From: Streptomyces fragilis
GTDB lineage: Bacteria > Actinomycetota > Actinomycetes > Streptomycetales > Streptomycetaceae
Assembly: GCF_003112515.1 (NCBI RefSeq)
Contig: NZ_BEVZ01000002.1
Coordinates: forward strand, 248,001 to 312,000
Reading direction: 5' to 3'
DNA length: 64,000 bases
Position 1 is the stretch's first letter, and the number at the start of each line of letters is the position of its first letter. This document shows positions 24,014 through 32,070 of the stretch, in pieces. The notes under the pieces are model-generated. The model did not search any database and was not told the DNA's origin. It saw only the letters and a program-made list of their open reading frames with translations. Both the position numbers and the translations under genes were made by a program.

Positions 24014-25263
24014 CACGGCCCCTTGGCCACGACGACGCCGGCGTCGTCGCGGCGGACGCCCGCCTCGCGCAGCAGCTGGGCGGCCGCCACCAGTGGCGTG
24101 TGGTCGAGGAAACCGGGCAGGTCCGAAGGCTGCCAGCGCTCGGTGAGACCGTCGGAGTGCATCACCACCGCGCCCTGCGGCGGCAGGTCCAGCCGGACGG
24201 TGCGCAGGGTCGGCATCTGGTGACCCACGATCCCCGGCGCGGACAGCAGGGAACGCCGCGTCTCGGTCGCCGGGTCGACGACGAAGGTGCTGATGTTGCC
24301 GACGCCGCAGAAGAACACGCTGCGGGTCGCGGGCTCGATCCGCGCCACGGCGATCGCGCCGCCGCGGCTGCCGCGCAGCGCCTTGTGCACGTCCTGGAGC
24401 ACGCCCTCGGGCTGATCCGACGCCGAGTTGCGGAACGCGGTGACCGCGGCCTGCGCGGCACGCCCGGCGAGCGGCCCGTGACCCAGGCCGTCGCAGCACA
24501 TGACCAGGACGGCCCGCTCGCCGGACGCGGTCACGGCACGGGCAGCGCGCGGGGCACTCCGGTCCCGCAGCGGGGTGGCGTCCTCGGGCGGGGGCCGCAG
24601 ACCGGTGAGTTCGGCCCACCCCAGGTGCCGGGCGGGCTTCGCGGTACGTCCGGCGGACGCCTCGTCGTCGGGCGCCTCGGAACCGACCGGCAGGGAGGCG
24701 GCCGCCTGGCACTCGTCCCGCGCGCCGACCAGGCGCGCCGCCCAGGCGTCGCCGCAGACCTCCTCGCCGGTGATCGTCCGCGTCAGGCCCTCGACCAGCG
24801 GTGTGCCGGCGGGCGGCTCCTGCCGCCGGTCCGCCGGCCTCCTCCAGAACCGGGCCGTGAGGACGGTCCCCCGCCCCGGCAGCGAGTGCAGCCGGAAGAC
24901 GTCCGCGAGCCGGGATATCGCGCCCAGACCGATGCCGAGGGTGCCCGCGGTGGAGGTGCCGTCGGTGAGGGACTTGGCCACGTCGGCCATGCCCGGACCG
25001 GCGTCGGTCGTGACGAACTCCACGCCGGCCTCGTGCGGCGTGCGCACGACACGGAGCAGGAGGGCACCGTCGACGGCGTGCCGGCGCAGGTTGGTCGCGG
25101 CCTCGCTCACCGCGAGGGCGACCTCGGCGCACCGCTGCTCGTCGAAGCCGATGCGCCGGGCCACCGTCACGGCGGCGATCCGGGCCGCGGCCGGGAAGGA
25201 CTCCTGGTCGCGGAGCCAGGTGACGTCCTCCGCGTCCAGGACCTCCCAGCTCAGCGGGCCCAT
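24010..25263 (-). CDS. RsbT-like kinase fused to PP2C (RsbX-like) phosphatase
   Basis: A 417-residue two-domain protein. The N-terminal half is a GHKL switch kinase (VALAVSEAATNLRRHAVDGA, TTDAGPGMADVAKSL, AGTLGIGLGAISRLADVFRL). The C-terminal half is a SpoIIE-type PP2C domain (LVMCCDGLGHGPLAGRAAQA, FCGVGNIS, VVMHSDGLTERW). In Bacillus, RsbX dephosphorylates RsbR and RsbS to reset the stressosome; a fusion with an RsbT-like kinase puts both opposing activities in one chain. Its start overlaps the end of rsbT by 13 bp. Confidence 0.85.
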   Translation of the reverse strand: MGPLSWEVLDAEDVTWLRDQESFPAAARIAAVTVARRIGFDEQRCAEVALAVSEAATNLRRHAVDGALLLRVVRTPHEAGVEFVTTDAGPGMADVAKSLTDGTSTAGTLGIGLGAISRLADVFRLHSLPGRGTVLTARFWRRPADRRQEPPAGTPLVEGLTRTITGEEVCGDAWAARLVGARDECQAAASLPVGSEAPDDEASAGRTAKPARHLGWAELTGLRPPPEDATPLRDRSAPRAARAVTASGERAVLVMCCDGLGHGPLAGRAAQAAVTAFRNSASDQPEGVLQDVHKALRGSRGGAIAVARIEPATRSVFFCGVGNISTFVVDPATETRRSLLSAPGIVGHQMPTLRTVRLDLPPQGAVVMHSDGLTERWQPSDLPGFLDHTPLVAAAQLLREAGVRRDDAGVVVAKGPW

Positions 25264-25676
25264 TTGGTCACCGCGACCCGGGTTCCGCCGCCGACCTCGG
25301 TGTCCAGGGTGAACTCGTCGACCAGGCGGCGTGCGCCGCTGAGACCGAGACCGAGACCTCCGCCGGAGGTCCAGCCGTCGGTCAGCGCCTGGTCGATGTC
25401 GGGGATGCCCGGACCGTCGTCGTCGAAGATCGCGCTCACGCCGGTCCGGCCGGCACGCCGGACCAGACCGATGCGCAGGACCCCGCCGCCGCCGTAGACG
25501 AGCGTGTTGCGCGCCAGCTCGCTCGCCGCGGTGACCAGCTTGGTCTGGTCGACCAGCGACAGCTTGCAGCGCTGGGCGAGGGTACGCACCAGCTGGCGGG
25601 CCCGCACGACGTCGTCGTTCGAGTCGATCGGCATGGTCTCTTCGTCGGCGTCGAGATCGGGCAGCGGCGCCTTCAT
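25251..25676 (-). CDS. rsbT: RsbT-type switch serine kinase
   Basis: A 141-residue GHKL-fold kinase. The ATP-binding boxes are DQTKLVTAASELARNTLVYG, IFDDDGPGIPDIDQAL and GGGLGLGLSGARRLVDEF. In Bacillus, RsbT phosphorylates RsbR and RsbS and then leaves the stressosome to activate RsbU. ATG 25676 overlaps the rsbS stop as ATGA, and the gene sits directly after rsbR and rsbS, matching the classical order. Confidence 0.9.
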   Translation of the reverse strand: MKAPLPDLDADEETMPIDSNDDVVRARQLVRTLAQRCKLSLVDQTKLVTAASELARNTLVYGGGGVLRIGLVRRAGRTGVSAIFDDDGPGIPDIDQALTDGWTSGGGLGLGLSGARRLVDEFTLDTEVGGGTRVAVTKWAR

Positions 25677-26050
25677 CGCTGTGCCGGACGGTGGTCGCCC
25701 GGCCGTGCCAGCATGGCGAGGCCCTTCTCCAGCGAGAGAGCGGTCCGCACGCCGCCGAGGGACAGGCCCAGCTCGACCAGGGTGATCGCCACGGCGGGTC
25801 TCATGCCGACGACCACGGTCTCCGCGTCGAGCATCCGGGAGATGGCGGCGGTGGTGGCGAGCATGCGGCCGACGAACGAGTCGACGATCTCGACCGCGGT
25901 GATGTCGATCACCACGCCGCGTGCCCCGGACTCCACGATCCGGCCGGCGAGGTCCTCCTGCAGGTCCAGGACGATCTGGTCCTCCAGGTCCACCTGGATG
26001 GACACCAGCAGGACGTCGCCGATCTTCAGTACGGGTACGCGCTCGGTCAC
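25673..26050 (-). CDS. rsbS: RsbS-type STAS scaffold protein
   Basis: A 125-residue single-domain STAS protein. The start (VPVLKIGDVLLVSIQVDLED) and the phosphorylation segment VVIDITAVEIVDSFVGRMLA match RsbS. The serine in VDSF corresponds to Ser59 of Bacillus RsbS, the RsbT target. Together with RsbR it should form the stressosome core that holds RsbT. GTG 26050 overlaps the rsbR stop as GTGA. Confidence 0.9.
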   Translation of the reverse strand: MTERVPVLKIGDVLLVSIQVDLEDQIVLDLQEDLAGRIVESGARGVVIDITAVEIVDSFVGRMLATTAAISRMLDAETVVVGMRPAVAITLVELGLSLGGVRTALSLEKGLAMLARPGDHRPAQR

Positions 26051-26892
26051 GCCTGGCCGCCGTTGCCGGTCAGGTCGCCGCCGCGGCGGCCGAGAGCGTG
26101 CTTGAGGGCGTCGGCGAGCGACGCCTTGGTGACGATGTCGCCGAACTGGATGCCCAGGGCCACGATGGTCTGCGCAATCTGCGGGCGGATGCCGGAGATG
26201 ATGCACTCGGCACCCATCAGCCGGGCGGCCACCACGGTCTTCAGCAGGTGCTGGGCGACCTCGGTGTCCACGGCGGGCACGCCGGTGATGTCGATGATCG
26301 CCTGGTCCGCGTCCGCGTCGACCAGGGCCTGGAGCAGCTTCTCCATCACCACCTGGGTGCGGGCCGAGTCGAGGGTGCCGACCAGCGGGACGGCCACCAC
26401 GCCCTCCCACAGCTTCACCACCGGGGTGGAGAGCTCCATCAGCTGCTCGGACTGCGCGCTGATGATCTCCTCGCGGGTCTTGGCGTAGACCTCGAGCGTG
26501 AAGAGCGCGAGCGCGTCCATCAGCTTGCCGAGCTGCAGGTAGGCGTGGATGTCCGCGGCCCCGGTGTCCACCGTCGGCGCCAGGACGTCCTTGCAGGCGA
26601 GCACGCTGGTCGCGGTCTCGGTGGGGGTGAACCCCTGCCGGGCGCGGCTGCGCGACAGCTCGGCGAGCAGCGCCCGCAGCTCCGCGTACGCGTCGCCCTG
26701 CCAGTCGAACGCGCCGTGGCGCAGTCCGTCCACCAGCGCCGTGTACAGCTCGTTCAGCTCGCGCTCGAGTTCCGCCAGCGAGATCCGGCCGCGCAGCGTG
26801 CGCGAGACGGCCTCCACCCATGCCGAGGCCAGCTGGTCGTCCTTCGCTGTCAGCAGTTCGACCAGTCTGCTCGACTCTTCTTGCCCTGCCAC
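26047..26892 (-). CDS. rsbR: RsbR-type stressosome sensor protein
   Basis: A 281-residue protein and first gene of the operon. Residues 1-150 form an all-helical, probably globin-like sensor domain (LVELLTAKDDQLASAWVEAV, LAELSRSRARQGFTPTETAT). The C-terminal STAS domain starts near STPVVKLWEGVVAVPLVGTL. Both threonines phosphorylated in Bacillus RsbR have counterparts: IIDITGVPAVDTEVAQHL and RPQIAQTIVALG. The signal sensed is unknown. GTG 26892 has AAGGAG 8 nt upstream. A SigB-type promoter match lies 142 bp upstream. Confidence 0.88.
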   Translation of the reverse strand: MAGQEESSRLVELLTAKDDQLASAWVEAVSRTLRGRISLAELERELNELYTALVDGLRHGAFDWQGDAYAELRALLAELSRSRARQGFTPTETATSVLACKDVLAPTVDTGAADIHAYLQLGKLMDALALFTLEVYAKTREEIISAQSEQLMELSTPVVKLWEGVVAVPLVGTLDSARTQVVMEKLLQALVDADADQAIIDITGVPAVDTEVAQHLLKTVVAARLMGAECIISGIRPQIAQTIVALGIQFGDIVTKASLADALKHALGRRGGDLTGNGGQA

Positions 26893-27033
26893 CGCTGTGC
26901 TCCTTCGATACGCGCCCTGATGACCAGCGGTTTTCACGAGCCCGCCGGCCGTCGTCCACCCGGGCGGACAGCGTGGCCGAAGGGCCGCGCGGGGCGCGCG
27001 GGAAGTAGGACGACGGACATCATCTGGCTTCCG

Positions 27034-27058
27034 ATACCCCAGCATGCCTGACACACAC
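27034..27058 (-). promoter_or_regulatory. SigB-type promoter upstream of rsbR
   Basis: Read on the minus strand, GTGT, a 15-bp spacer and GGGTAT fit the Streptomyces SigB-regulon consensus GNNT-N14-16-GGGTAY exactly. The -10 ends 142 bp before the rsbR start codon. This suggests the stressosome operon is induced by the sigma factor family it helps control. Confidence 0.6.
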
Positions 27059-27233
27059 CTGCGAATTTTTCGCGAGGGTTCGGTGACCTCCGACGGCCGC
27101 CCGAGGGGGCCGGGCGGCCCGGGGCCTCGTGGCACGGGCCGTGGCCGAGTCGTACGGTGGACCGGGGAAAAGGTCCGCGGCGGCCGGAAATGGAGCCTGG
27201 CCGACCTGGGGTCGCCGGGGGCGTTTTCACTTC

Positions 27234-27248
27234 CTTCACAAGGTGAAG
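27234..27248. promoter_or_regulatory. palindrome upstream of the HAMP kinase promoter
   Basis: CTTCAC-AAG-GTGAAG is a perfect inverted repeat with a 3-bp spacer, about 40 bp before the plus-strand SigB-type -35. It may be an operator or activator site. The bound protein is unknown. Confidence 0.4.
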
Positions 27249-27289
27249 TAGCCTCCGGAATCGTCGTTCGACGGGGGCCGATCCCGTGA

Positions 27290-27314
27290 GCATGAAGCGG
27301 AGAACTTCGGGTAT
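27290..27314 (+). promoter_or_regulatory. SigB-type promoter upstream of the HAMP hybrid kinase
   Basis: GCAT, a 15-bp spacer and GGGTAT fit GNNT-N14-16-GGGTAY. The spacing places transcription start near 27321, about 50 bp before the GTG start at 27372. Confidence 0.6.
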
Positions 27315-27371
27315 ACGTGGAGTTCGCCGTGCGGCCCTTCGTCATGGCACCAACACGGAAAGAGGTCGGGC

Positions 27372-30300
27372 GTGGCTGAGGCGACGGCGGTCGAAGGTAC
27401 GCGTGGCGCACCGCGGTCGCGGTCCTCGCGCGGGGGCGGGAAGACCGGAGCCGGCAAGATCGGCGAGGCGGAGCTGCGTCAGCTCCTGGCAGGTCTGACC
27501 GCGGTACGCGACGGCGACTTCGGGACCCGGCTCTCCGACGAGGAGGACGGCCTCCTCGGCGAGATCGCCACCGTCTTCAACGGGATGGTCGACCAGCTCT
27601 CCCTGTTCACCTCCGAGGTGACCCGGGTGGCCCGCGAGGTCGGCACCGAGGGCACCCTGGGCGGTCAGGCCGAGGTCCCCGGCGTCTCCGGCACCTGGGC
27701 GGATCTCACCGACTCGGTGAACGCCATGGCCGGCAACCTCACGACCCAGGTCCGCGACATCGCCCAGGTGGCGACCGCGGTGGCCAAGGGCGACCTGTCG
27801 CAGAAGATCGACGTCGACGCCCGGGGCGAGATCTTGGAGCTGAAGAACACCGTCAACACGATGGTCGACCAGCTCTCCTCCTTCGCCGACGAGGTCACCC
27901 GCGTGGCCCGCGAGGTGGGCAGCGAGGGCCGCCTCGGCGGCCAGGCCGAGGTGCCCGGCGTCGGCGGCGTGTGGCGCGACCTGACCGACTCCGTGAACTT
28001 CATGGCCGGCAACCTGACCGACCAGGTCCGCAACATCGCCCAGGTGACCACCGCGGTCGCCAAGGGCGACCTGTCGCAGAAGATCACCGTCAACGCCCGG
28101 GGCGAGATCCTGGAGCTGAAGAACACCATCAACACGATGGTCGACCAGCTCTCCTCCTTCGCCGACGAGGTCACCCGCATGGCGCGCGAGGTGGGCACCG
28201 AGGGCATTCTCGGCGGCCAGGCGGACGTCAAGGGCGTCTCCGGCACCTGGCGCGACCTGACCGACTCCGTGAACTTCATGGCCGGCAACCTGACGGCCCA
28301 GGTGCGCTCCATCGCCCAGGTCGCGACCGCGGTGGCCAAGGGCGACCTGTCGCAGAAGATCACCGTCACCGCGCGCGGCGAGATCCTGGAGCTGAAGAAC
28401 ACCATCAACACGATGGTCGACCAGCTCTCCGCGTTCTCCTACGAGGTGACCCGCGTCGCCCGCGAGGTGGGCACCGAGGGCCGGCTGGGAGGCCAGGCGG
28501 ACGTCAAGGGCGTCTCCGGCACCTGGAAGGACCTCACCGAGTCGGTCAACGTCATGGCCGACAACCTCACCGCCCAGGTGCGCTCGATCGCCGAGGTCAC
28601 CACCGCGGTCGCGCAGGGCGACCTGACGCAGAAGATCCGGGTGGACGCCCGTGGCGAGATCCTCGAGCTGAAGGAGACCATCAACACGATGGTCGACCAG
28701 CTCTCCGGCTTCGCCGACGAGGTCACCCGGGTGGCCCGCGAGGTGGGCACCGAGGGCAATCTGGGCGGCCAGGCGACCGTGCGCGGCGTCTCCGGCACCT
28801 GGAAGGACCTCACCGACAACGTCAACGTGATGGCCTCCAACCTGACCAGCCAGGTGCGCTCCATCGCGCAGGTCGCCACCGCGGTCGCCAGGGGCGACCT
28901 GTCGCAGAAGATCACCGTCGAGGCCAAGGGCGAGGTCGCCGCGCTGGCCGGTGTGATCAACACCATGGTCGACACCCTCTCCGCCTTCGCCGACGAGGTC
29001 ACCCGCGTGGCCCGCGAGGTGGGCACCGAGGGACAGCTCGGCGGCCAGGCCCGGGTGCCCAACGTGGCCGGCACCTGGAAGGACCTGACCGACAACGTCA
29101 ACTCCATGGCGAACAACCTGACCAACCAGGTGCGCAACATCGCCCTGGTGACCACCGCCGTGGCCAGGGGCGACCTGTCCAAGAAGATCGACGTCGACGC
29201 GCGCGGCGAGATCCTGGAGCTCAAGACCACCATCAACACGATGGTCGACCAGCTCTCCGCCTTCGCCGCGGAGGTCACCCGCGTCGCCCGCGAGGTGGGC
29301 AGCGAGGGCCGCCTCGGCGGCCAGGCCGAGGTCGAGGGCGTCTCCGGCACCTGGAAGCGCCTCACCGAGAACGTCAACGAGCTGGCCGGGAACCTCACCC
29401 GCCAGGTGCGAGCGATCGCCGAGGTCGCCAGCGCCGTGGCCGAGGGCGACCTGACCCGCTCCATCACGGTCGACGCCTCCGGCGAGGTCGCCGAGCTCAA
29501 GGACAACATCAACTCCATGGTGGAGTCCCTGCGCGAGACCACCCGGGCCAACCTGGAGCAGGACTGGCTCAAGTCGAACCTGGCGAAGTTCTCCTCCCTG
29601 ATGCAGGGCCACCGCGACCTCGCCGTCGTCGCCGAGCTCGTCATGGACGAGCTCACCCCGCTGGTCTCCGCCCAGTACGGCGCCTTCTACCTCGCCGAGG
29701 AGAACGAGGGGAACACCGAGCTGAGCCTGGTCGGCTCCTACGGACGCCCCACCGCCTTCGAGGGCCACGCCCGCTACCGGCTCGGCGAGTCGCTGGTCGG
29801 CCAGGCGGCGCGCAGCCGCCGCACCATCGTCGTCCAGGAGGTGCCCGCCGACTACGTGGCCATCTCCTCGGGGCTCGGCGAGGCCGTCCCGAGCAGCCTG
29901 GTGGTCCTCCCGATCGTGGTGGAGGAGCAGGTGCTCGGCGTCATAGAGCTGGGCTCCTTCTCGCCGTTCAAGCAGGTGCACCAGGCCTTCCTGGAGCAGC
30001 TGATGGAGACGCTCGGCGTCAACGTCAACACCATCGTCGCCAACGCCCGTACCGACGAGCTGCTCGACGAGTCCCAGCGGCTCACCGCCGAACTCCAGGC
30101 CCGCTCCGCGGAGTTGCAGGTCCAGCAGGACGAACTGCAGCGCTCCAACGCCGAGCTGGAGGAGAAGGCCGCGCTGCTGGCCGCGCAGAACCGCGACATC
30201 GAGACCAAGAACCTGGAGATCGAGCAGGCCCGTCAGGAACTCGAGGCCCGCGCCCAGCAGCTGGCCCTGGCGTCGAAGTACAAGTCGGAGTTCCTGGCCA

Positions 30301-31970
30301 ACATGAGCCACGAGCTGCGCACCCCGCTCAACAGCCTCCTGATCCTGGCTCAGCTGCTCGCGCAGAACCCGACGCGCAACCTGACGCCCAAGCAGGTCGA
30401 GTACGCGGGCATCATCCACTCGGCCGGCTCCGACCTGCTGCAGCTGATCAACGACATCCTCGACCTGTCCAAGGTCGAGGCGGGCAAGATGGACATCAAC
30501 CCCGAGCAGGTGCCGCTGCGCCAGCTGGTCGAGTACGTCGAGGCCACGTTCCGGCCGATGACGACCCAGAAGAACCTCGACTTCACCGTCTCCACCGCGC
30601 CCGGCGTCCCCGAGCAGCTGCTCACCGACGACTCCCGGCTGCGGCAGGTGCTGCGCAACCTTCTGTCCAACGCGGTCAAGTTCACCGAGCACGGCAGCGT
30701 CGAGCTGCGCATCGAGACGGCCGAGACCGAGGACGTCCCGCCGTTCGTGCACCGCGGCGGACCGGTCGTCGCCTTCCAGGTGAAGGACACCGGCATCGGC
30801 ATCGCCGAGCAGCACCTGGAGGCGATCTTCGGGGCGTTCCAGCAGGCCGACGGCACCACCAGCCGCAAGTACGGCGGCACCGGCCTGGGCCTGTCCATCA
30901 GCCGGGAGATCGCCCACCTGCTGGGCGGCGCCGTCACGGCCCGCTCCACGGTCGGCGAGGGCAGCACCTTCACGTTGTACCTCCCCGTCTCCCGCGGGGA
31001 CTGGGAGAACGCCATAGGCGCGTCGCCCACGCCGGCCGCGCTGACCGCCGCCGCCGCCGACGAGTCCCAGGTGATCACCCAGGACGCCCGCCCGACGCCT
31101 GACGCCCGCCCCCGGCGACGTCTCCTGGTGGTCGAGGAGCGCAGCCGCGGGCTGCTCTCCCTGGTCGCCGAGAGCGCCGTCGGCGACCTGGCGGGCAGCG
31201 CCGGCCTCGGTAAGCCGGCCGGCGACATAGAGGTGATCACCGCGGTGGGCGCCCAGGAGGCCGCCGAGAGCCTGGCCGCCGGCCCGTTCCACTGCGTCGT
31301 GCTCGAGATCGACATGCCGCGCGACGAGGCCATCCGCTTCCTGCAGGCGATGGACGGCGACACCGCGCTCTCCACGGTGCCGGTGCTCGCCCACAACAGC
31401 CGCCGCCTGGACGTCTCCCAGGAGCAGCAGCTGCAGTTCCTCGCCCGGATGCGTCCGCTGGAGCTGATCTCCAGCCTGGACGAGCTGCGGGAGCGGATCA
31501 CCCTGCACCTGTCGGCGGAGGAGCCCGGCGACGTCCTGCCCCTGGTACGCCAGGAGGAGAACCGGCGGCCCGCCGAGCGGACCGTGGCCGGCAGCCTCGC
31601 CGGGCGGACCGTGCTGGTCGTGGACGACGACGCCCGCAACCTGTACGCGCTCAGCGGCATCCTGGAGCTCCAGGGCATCGAGGTGCTGCACGCCGAGAAC
31701 GGCCGCAAGGGCATCGAGTCGCTGCACACCCACCCGGAGATCGATCTCATCCTGATGGATGTGATGATGCCGGAGATGGACGGGTACACGGCCACCAGCG
31801 CGATCCGCCAGGACCCGCGCTACACGGACCTGCCGATCATCGCCGTGACCGCCAAGGCCATGCCCGGTGACCGGGAGAAGTCCCTGGCCTCGGGGGCCAG
31901 CGACTACGTGACCAAGCCCGTGGACGCCAACGACCTGATCGCCTGCATCGAGCGCTGGCTGTCCGACTGA
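27372..31970 (+). CDS. soluble eight-HAMP GAF hybrid histidine kinase with C-terminal receiver
   Basis: A 1532-residue kinase with no membrane segment. After a basic N terminus there are eight HAMP-like units: one divergent ([20 protein letters not shown]) and seven near-identical 92-residue repeats over about residues 79-722 ([44 protein letters not shown]). Then come a GAF domain (about 735-890), a coiled coil, HisKA with His near 980 ([19 protein letters not shown]), HATPase ([53 protein letters not shown]), a degenerate receiver-like stretch, and a final receiver with Asp near 1463 ([16 protein letters not shown]). The architecture resembles fungal group III osmosensing kinases and streptomycete OsaA-type kinases. 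GTG 27372 has AGAGG upstream. Confidence 0.92.
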   Translation: MAEATAVEGTRGAPRSRSSRGGGKTGAGKIGEAELRQLLAGLTAVRDGDFGTRLSDEEDGLLGEIATVFNGMVDQLSLFTSEVTRVAREVGTEGTLGGQAEVPGVSGTWADLTDSVNAMAGNLTTQVRDIAQVATAVAKGDLSQKIDVDARGEILELKNTVNTMVDQLSSFADEVTRVAREVGSEGRLGGQAEVPGVGGVWRDLTDSVNFMAGNLTDQVRNIAQVTTAVAKGDLSQKITVNARGEILELKNTINTMVDQLSSFADEVTRMAREVGTEGILGGQADVKGVSGTWRDLTDSVNFMAGNLTAQVRSIAQVATAVAKGDLSQKITVTARGEILELKNTINTMVDQLSAFSYEVTRVAREVGTEGRLGGQADVKGVSGTWKDLTESVNVMADNLTAQVRSIAEVTTAVAQGDLTQKIRVDARGEILELKETINTMVDQLSGFADEVTRVAREVGTEGNLGGQATVRGVSGTWKDLTDNVNVMASNLTSQVRSIAQVATAVARGDLSQKITVEAKGEVAALAGVINTMVDTLSAFADEVTRVAREVGTEGQLGGQARVPNVAGTWKDLTDNVNSMANNLTNQVRNIALVTTAVARGDLSKKIDVDARGEILELKTTINTMVDQLSAFAAEVTRVAREVGSEGRLGGQAEVEGVSGTWKRLTENVNELAGNLTRQVRAIAEVASAVAEGDLTRSITVDASGEVAELKDNINSMVESLRETTRANLEQDWLKSNLAKFSSLMQGHRDLAVVAELVMDELTPLVSAQYGAFYLAEENEGNTELSLVGSYGRPTAFEGHARYRLGESLVGQAARSRRTIVVQEVPADYVAISSGLGEAVPSSLVVLPIVVEEQVLGVIELGSFSPFKQVHQAFLEQLMETLGVNVNTIVANARTDELLDESQRLTAELQARSAELQVQQDELQRSNAELEEKAALLAAQNRDIETKNLEIEQARQELEARAQQLALASKYKSEFLANMSHELRTPLNSLLILAQLLAQNPTRNLTPKQVEYAGIIHSAGSDLLQLINDILDLSKVEAGKMDINPEQVPLRQLVEYVEATFRPMTTQKNLDFTVSTAPGVPEQLLTDDSRLRQVLRNLLSNAVKFTEHGSVELRIETAETEDVPPFVHRGGPVVAFQVKDTGIGIAEQHLEAIFGAFQQADGTTSRKYGGTGLGLSISREIAHLLGGAVTARSTVGEGSTFTLYLPVSRGDWENAIGASPTPAALTAAAADESQVITQDARPTPDARPRRRLLVVEERSRGLLSLVAESAVGDLAGSAGLGKPAGDIEVITAVGAQEAAESLAAGPFHCVVLEIDMPRDEAIRFLQAMDGDTALSTVPVLAHNSRRLDVSQEQQLQFLARMRPLELISSLDELRERITLHLSAEEPGDVLPLVRQEENRRPAERTVAGSLAGRTVLVVDDDARNLYALSGILELQGIEVLHAENGRKGIESLHTHPEIDLILMDVMMPEMDGYTATSAIRQDPRYTDLPIIAVTAKAMPGDREKSLASGASDYVTKPVDANDLIACIERWLSD
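27606..29537 (+). repeat. seven tandem 276-bp repeats encoding HAMP units
   Basis: The unit begins with the codons for F(A/T/S)xEVTR and recurs every 276 bp (27606, 27882, 28158, 28434, 28710, 28986, 29262). DNA identity between copies is high, with stretches such as the MVDQLS and SQKI codons nearly unchanged, while the last copy diverges at its end. Unequal recombination could change copy number by whole units without a frameshift. Confidence 0.85.
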
Positions 31971-31974
31971 CAGT

Positions 31975-32001
31975 GGTGCGGGGCGCCGCGCGCCCCGCAC
32001 C
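31975..32001. terminator. strong hairpin after the HAMP kinase gene
   Basis: GGTGCGGGGCGC and GCGCCCCGCACC form a perfect 12-bp stem with a CGC loop, five bases after the stop codon. No U-tract follows. It may end transcription or separate expression of the downstream phosphatase gene. Confidence 0.55.
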
Positions 32002-32070
32002 GTCCGCCCACGACCAGGAAAGCCCCGCACCCGCCAGCCGTCCACCGCCGACCGAGGAGTCAGCACCACC

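Larger units (their letters stand above)
26893..27371. promoter_or_regulatory. 479-bp divergent control region of the stressosome island
   Basis: This gap separates rsbR (minus) from the HAMP hybrid kinase (plus). It is less GC-rich than its surroundings near 27040-27080 and 27220-27320. It holds one SigB-type promoter match on each strand and a 15-bp palindrome, annotated separately. I see no ORF in it with plausible codon usage. Confidence 0.6.

Noticed and set aside
20415..24223. Long plus-strand frames of 677 and 649 codons opposite the rsb-operon phosphatase and hybrid kinase
   Set aside because: They are antisense to well-defined receiver, HisKA and PP2C domains and are rich in His/Arg/Gly without motifs.
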